A stretch of DNA of 64,000 bases from Alphaproteobacteria bacterium (GTDB lineage Bacteria > Pseudomonadota > Alphaproteobacteria > GCA-2731375): NCBI GenBank assembly GCA_016776605.1, contig JADHTB010000012.1, positions 1 through 64,000 of the forward strand. Direction: 5' to 3'. Under the pieces are notes generated by a model, which was not told the DNA's origin, did no database searches, and was given only the letters and a program-made list of their open reading frames with translations. Shown here piece after piece: positions 60,500 to 64,000 of this stretch; position 1 is the stretch's first letter, and each line of letters opens with the position of its first letter. The translations under genes were made by a program, and so were the position numbers.

Positions 60500-61645
60500 T
60501 CACCGCTTTGGAAAACCGTACAGGTTGGCCGCATTGTCGTAGGTCACTTTGTGGCGGACTTCGTCGGATAGATGGCTCATTTCCCGCTCGATAAACTCCT
60601 GACTATCGGGCCAGATACCATCGGGATGGGGGAAGTCAGAGCCCCACATGATGTTACCCTCGCCCAGCACATCAACCAGACGCATGCCGACCGGATCGCT
60701 CTGGAAGGTGGCATAACACTGGCGGTACCAATATTCCGACGGCTTCATCTTCAGGGTCAGATCCTTGAACTGATCCGTCCACTCCAGATCCATATGCTCC
60801 AGGATATAGGGAATCCAGCCGATGCCGCTTTCGGCGATGACGATCTTCAAATCCGGGTGCGTCTCCAGGGCGCCGCCAAAGATAATCTCCATCAGCTTGT
60901 TGGACATATCCATTTGAAAGGCGGTGATAAAGACGGCGAAGGCCTGCCGGGCTTCCAAAGGCTCCATTGCTGCATAGTTTGGCGCCTTGGCGCCGCCAGT
61001 ATGGAAATGCAGCGGCAATTTCGAGGCCGCCGCCGCCGCGAACACCGGATGCCAATGTTTATGATACAAGGGCTTGCCATCCGGGACGGAGGGAATTTCC
61101 AGGCCGCTGACCGCGCCGCGCTTGGCCACGCGCTCGATCTCCGCCACCGCCGCGTCGATATCATGGCCGGGGATCGAGGCGATGCCGGCCAGGCGGTCGG
61201 GGTGCGTGGCGCAGAAATCAGCCAGCCAATCGTTGTAAATCTGCATCATGACGATGGCGGCGTCGGGATCGTTCAGCCGTGCCGCCCCGCCCAGGATACC
61301 GTACAGAACCTCGCCCGCCACGCCGTCCAGATCCTGGTCCTTGATACGCAAATCCGGCTCGGTCAGGCGGCGTATGCCGTTCTTGCCGTCCTCATACAGG
61401 CCCTGCTCCGCCATGCGGTCAGAGCGGTGGATGACGCCCGGGACATATTCCCGGCCCGCTGATCCCATGCCGTTCTGCAGACCGAACTGGCTGCCGTTGT
61501 TGGAGACCCAGATCGGCCCCTTCGGTCCATCGGTGACAAACGGCATGCGGTCCTTCATGGCAGCGGGCGCGTTGTCGGTGAACAGATCCGGCGGCATCCA
61601 GATCAGATCAATATGGCAGTCTGCGGAAATTACACCTTTGGCCAT
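60500..61645 (-). CDS. amidohydrolase family protein
   Basis: A 381-residue amidohydrolase_2 protein. GVISADCHIDLIWMPPDL starts with DxHxD instead of the usual HxH pattern. LPLHFHTGGA, IAESGIGWIPYILEHMDLEW and IMWGSDFPHPDGIWPDS supply the His and Asp metal ligands. It is longer than the ACMSD-like protein at 52.8 kb and not its close copy. It would be a hydrolase or decarboxylase. It precedes the acyl-CoA synthetase gene and follows the isopropylmalate-dehydrogenase-like gene by 29 bases in one direction, so the three may be one operon. Confidence 0.9.
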   Translation of the reverse strand: MAKGVISADCHIDLIWMPPDLFTDNAPAAMKDRMPFVTDGPKGPIWVSNNGSQFGLQNGMGSAGREYVPGVIHRSDRMAEQGLYEDGKNGIRRLTEPDLRIKDQDLDGVAGEVLYGILGGAARLNDPDAAIVMMQIYNDWLADFCATHPDRLAGIASIPGHDIDAAVAEIERVAKRGAVSGLEIPSVPDGKPLYHKHWHPVFAAAAASKLPLHFHTGGAKAPNYAAMEPLEARQAFAVFITAFQMDMSNKLMEIIFGGALETHPDLKIVIAESGIGWIPYILEHMDLEWTDQFKDLTLKMKPSEYWYRQCYATFQSDPVGMRLVDVLGEGNIMWGSDFPHPDGIWPDSQEFIEREMSHLSDEVRHKVTYDNAANLYGFPKR

Positions 61646-61674
61646 GTCATAACCCTTCCATTTTTCGTTTATGT

Positions 61675-62805
61675 TTATGCATCTTGCAGGCGTTCTAACT
61701 GGACAAGCACCGCATCGGTCATTTCGGTGGTCGAGGCGGCATCGCCCCCCGCCGCCAGGATATCGGGGGTGCGTACGCCGGCGGCCAAGGCGCCGCGTAC
61801 GGCCCGGCGCAGCATTTCAGCCTCGCCTGGGCTATTGAACGACAGTTCCAGGGCCAGCGCGAAGCTTAGAATAGCGCCAAGGGGGTTGGCAATGCCCTGG
61901 CCGGCGATGTCAGGCGCGCTGCCGTGCACCGGTTCATACAGGGCCCGGCGGCGGCCCGTGTCATCGGGCATGCTCAACGAAGCCGAGGGCAACATCCCCA
62001 ACGAGCCGGAGATCGCGCCGGCCAGATCGGACAGGATGTCGCCGAACATGTTATCGGCCAGCATGACATCGAATTGTTTTGGTTCGCGGATGATCTGCAT
62101 GGCGCAATTATCCACGATCATATGCTCCAGGGAAACGCCTGGGTATTCCTCGGCCCCGATGCGGGTGACGATCTTGCGCCACAATTGATGGCATTCTAGG
62201 ACGTTGGATTTATCGATGGAATGCAAATGGCCGCCCCGTTGTTCCGCCAGATCAAAGGCAAAGCGGGCGATGCGTTCGATCTCGGGCGTTTCATAGACCA
62301 GGGTATTGACGCCGCGTTCAAGGCCGTTGGCGGTTTCCGTTATGCCCCGTGGTTTGCCGAAATAAATACCGCCATTCAATTCCCGGACAATCATCATATT
62401 GACGCCGCTGATCGCCTCGGCCTTCATGGAAATTGTATCCGCCAATTCGTCATAGCCGATGACCGGGCGCAGATTGGCGAACACCTCCATATGCCGGCGA
62501 ATACGCAGCAGGCTGTGGCGACGGCGGATTTCAAGTGGAATTTCGTCATATTTCGGCCCGCCAGTCGCGCCAAACAGGACCGCGTCTACTGTCTGCAGAT
62601 CGGCCATGACCTGTTCCGCGATCACACCGCCGTGGGCGCGATAGGCGGCAGCGCCATAAAGTTCATGCCGGGCGGTGATATCCAGGCCGCGATGTTCACC
62701 GAACCAGTCCATAACGCGCACGGCTTCCGCCGTGACTTCCGGTCCAATGCCGTCGCCGCCCAATACGACCATTCTGTACGACAAGCCCAAATCCTCCCCG
62801 ACCAA
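61675..62805 (-). CDS. 3-isopropylmalate dehydrogenase-like oxidative decarboxylase
   Basis: A 376-residue isocitrate/isopropylmalate dehydrogenase family enzyme, NAD-dependent. GGDGIGPEVTAEAVRVMD is the N-terminal motif. RIRRHMEVFANLRPVIGY is the substrate region, and NCAMQIIREPKQFDVMLADN then FGDILSDLAGAISGSLGMLP are the metal/substrate loops. YEPVHGSAPDIAGQGIANPL binds NAD. The R-x-R-x-x-x-EVFANLRP form and the context are unlike a leu operon (leuC and leuD are absent). It may be a paralogue for another 2-alkylmalate. ATG 62805 is used; ATG 62772 would also preserve the motif. Confidence 0.88.
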   Translation of the reverse strand: MVGEDLGLSYRMVVLGGDGIGPEVTAEAVRVMDWFGEHRGLDITARHELYGAAAYRAHGGVIAEQVMADLQTVDAVLFGATGGPKYDEIPLEIRRRHSLLRIRRHMEVFANLRPVIGYDELADTISMKAEAISGVNMMIVRELNGGIYFGKPRGITETANGLERGVNTLVYETPEIERIARFAFDLAEQRGGHLHSIDKSNVLECHQLWRKIVTRIGAEEYPGVSLEHMIVDNCAMQIIREPKQFDVMLADNMFGDILSDLAGAISGSLGMLPSASLSMPDDTGRRRALYEPVHGSAPDIAGQGIANPLGAILSFALALELSFNSPGEAEMLRRAVRGALAAGVRTPDILAAGGDAASTTEMTDAVLVQLERLQDA

Positions 62806-62955
62806 GCTTATTTTTTAAGAATACGCGGTTTCGCCAAAAACACAAAAAAAGGCGGGAGCCAGCGGACGCACGGCCAATTTACTTGCCTCCTAACACCGCA
62901 CGGCCTAGTCATACCAACCTGTGATGATACTGACCCAGCAATAAAGGGATACCTG

Positions 62956-64000
62956 ATGGCCACACCGGCTAGGCTGAATGGGTTGGCCACGGCGGTGCCG
63001 CGATATGTAATGCGGCAGGCGGACGCCTTGCCCGCCGCGGCACGTTTATTTTCCAAGCAGGCCACGGTCATGAGCCCGCAACGTCTGGCGCGCATCTTCG
63101 GCAATACCGCCATTGAAAGCCGCTATACCTGCCAGCCGTTGGAATGGTATCTGCAACCGCACGATTTCTCTGAACGCAACCGGCTATATCTGCAACATGC
63201 CAGCGCGCTGCTGCAGCAGGCCGCCACCGGGGCCATGGACGATGCGGGTTTAACGCCGGCTGACATTGATATCATTGTCACCATATCTTCCACCGGCATT
63301 GCCACGCCCAGCCTGGATGCCCTGCTGGTCGACCGCATGCCGTTTCGCCGGGATGTGCAGCGGCTGCCGGTTTTTGGCCTGGGCTGTGCCGGTGGGGTGC
63401 AGGGCCTGGCCCGCGCCGCCGCCCTGGCCCGTGGCCAACCCGGCGCACGGGTTTTGTTGCTGGTGGTGGAATTGTGCAGCCTGACCCTGCGCCACGGCGA
63501 CCGCAGCAAAAGTAATATTATCGCCACCGCCCTGTTTGGCGACGGCGCCGCGTCCGCCGTTATATCGACCACGGGCACCGGCCCGGCAATCACCGCCTGG
63601 GGCGAACATACCTGGCCCGATACCCTGGATGTCATGGGCTGGGATGCGGGCAACGATGGCCTGCGGGTGATTTTCTCCCGCGACATTCCGACCATCGTCG
63701 AACGTGACTTTCGTCAGGCCCTGGACGAATTTCTAACCCGCCAGGGCCTCAGCCGAGAGCAGATCGATCATTTCATCGCGCATCCAGGCGGGGCCAAGGT
63801 GCTGGATGCCCTGGAAGGTGTGTTCGGTCTGCCCGCCGGCGGCCTGATAGAGGCGCGTGAGGTCATGCGCCGTCACGGCAACATGTCCGCCGTCACCGTG
63901 CTGTTCGTGCTGGAGGAATTGCGCCAGGCCGGGTTGGCCCCAGACCGGCGTCTGCTGTTGACCAGCATGGGCCCCGGCTTCACCGCCGCGTTTGCCCTGA
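62956..64000 (+). CDS. type III polyketide synthase (chalcone synthase-like), cut by right edge
   Basis: The frame from ATG 62956 (AAAGGGATACCTG upstream) is open for 348 codons to the window end. It has the thiolase-fold Cys-His-Asn triad: Cys144 in VFGLGCAGG, His276 in FIAHPGG and Asn309 in RRHGNMS. It also has the FGDGAASAVI segment. Type III PKSs elongate a starter CoA with malonyl-CoA units to phloroglucinol, pyrone or resorcinol products. Only a few C-terminal residues are missing. It is divergent from the isopropylmalate-dehydrogenase-like gene, so its partners probably lie to the right. Confidence 0.93.
   Translation, partial: MATPARLNGLATAVPRYVMRQADALPAAARLFSKQATVMSPQRLARIFGNTAIESRYTCQPLEWYLQPHDFSERNRLYLQHASALLQQAATGAMDDAGLTPADIDIIVTISSTGIATPSLDALLVDRMPFRRDVQRLPVFGLGCAGGVQGLARAAALARGQPGARVLLLVVELCSLTLRHGDRSKSNIIATALFGDGAASAVISTTGTGPAITAWGEHTWPDTLDVMGWDAGNDGLRVIFSRDIPTIVERDFRQALDEFLTRQGLSREQIDHFIAHPGGAKVLDALEGVFGLPAGGLIEAREVMRRHGNMSAVTVLFVLEELRQAGLAPDRRLLLTSMGPGFTAAFAL

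Noticed and set aside
61675-62805. Main leucine-pathway leuB
   Set aside because: No leuC/leuD or leuA partners and a different substrate-region sequence make a paralogue more likely, though it cannot be excluded.
1-64000. CRISPR array or prophage
   Set aside because: No regularly spaced direct repeats and no phage structural, lysis or integrase genes were seen.

Overview
The window looks like a chromosomal segment of a GC-rich alphaproteobacterium, most likely a Rhodospirillales-type organism. Codon use is even across the window. Several gene sets are typical of that group: a thioredoxin/TPR protein, a LON-domain protein and a Trm112 protein in a row; a DUF2336 protein; a bactofilin; an Rrf2/NDH pair; and many CoA-ester and amidohydrolase genes. 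There is no prophage, integron or CRISPR array. The accessory DNA consists of small palindromic repeats and one REP-type tyrosine transposase.

Region by region. 1-5.1 kb: a minus-strand operon (MaoC hydratase, acyl-CoA dehydrogenase, two CaiB/BaiF CoA-transferases) with a divergent second acyl-CoA dehydrogenase. 5.4 kb: an HU gene. 5.8-10.2 kb: a TPP enzyme, an MFS transporter and an FAD oxidoreductase. 10.2-13.1 kb: a tandem-duplicated carboxymuconolactone-decarboxylase protein, a zinc alcohol dehydrogenase and a LysR regulator on the minus strand. 13.2-20.7 kb: cytochrome c', a leaderless solute-binding protein, a GMC oxidoreductase, a second TPP enzyme, a hydrolase and a Baeyer-Villiger-type monooxygenase. 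20.8-26.4 kb: an ANKH-like membrane protein, a gamma-glutamyltransferase-family protein, a PfkB kinase and an amidase. 26.6-31.6 kb: housekeeping genes (EI24, bactofilin, lipoprotein, Trm112, LON-domain, thioredoxin/TPR, aminoacyl-tRNA editing protein, tRNA-Gly). 31.7-41 kb: TfoX-like, BenE, DUF2336, SpeE, GST, PsuG, MFS, a sensor kinase and a SAM-hydrolase family protein. 41-45.5 kb: Rrf2/NDH-like pair, P1 peptidase and a peptide-binding protein. 45.5-46.4 kb: the transposase with its palindromes. 46.4-48.9 kb: a PaaK-like ligase coupled to an alanine-racemase-fold protein. 49-53.8 kb: a molybdenum hydroxylase operon ending in an ACMSD-like amidohydrolase. 53.8-58.5 kb: an ABC exporter (ATPase, FtsX permease, HlyD) behind a small HPF-like gene. 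58.8-64 kb: acyl-CoA synthetase, amidohydrolase, an isopropylmalate-dehydrogenase-like enzyme and a type III polyketide synthase cut by the right edge.

Most of the catabolic genes act on CoA esters, aromatic-type or oxo-acid substrates, so the segment reads as a versatile heterotroph's degradation toolkit. None of the substrates can be named from sequence alone.

The most unusual content is non-coding. (i) A palindrome family (core GGGGACACAATACTTATAT) flanks a RAYT transposase and recurs 27 kb away; its outer arms differ at each site yet stay self-complementary. (ii) A 265-bp three-armed inverted-repeat element lies at 28.5 kb. (iii) A two-hairpin repeat bounded by CTAGAGCA/TGCTCTAG has three close and two diverged copies. 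(iv) A 172-bp MITE-like element follows benE. Among proteins, the alanine-racemase homologue that has lost most racemase active-site residues and the ANKH homologue deserve the closest look.
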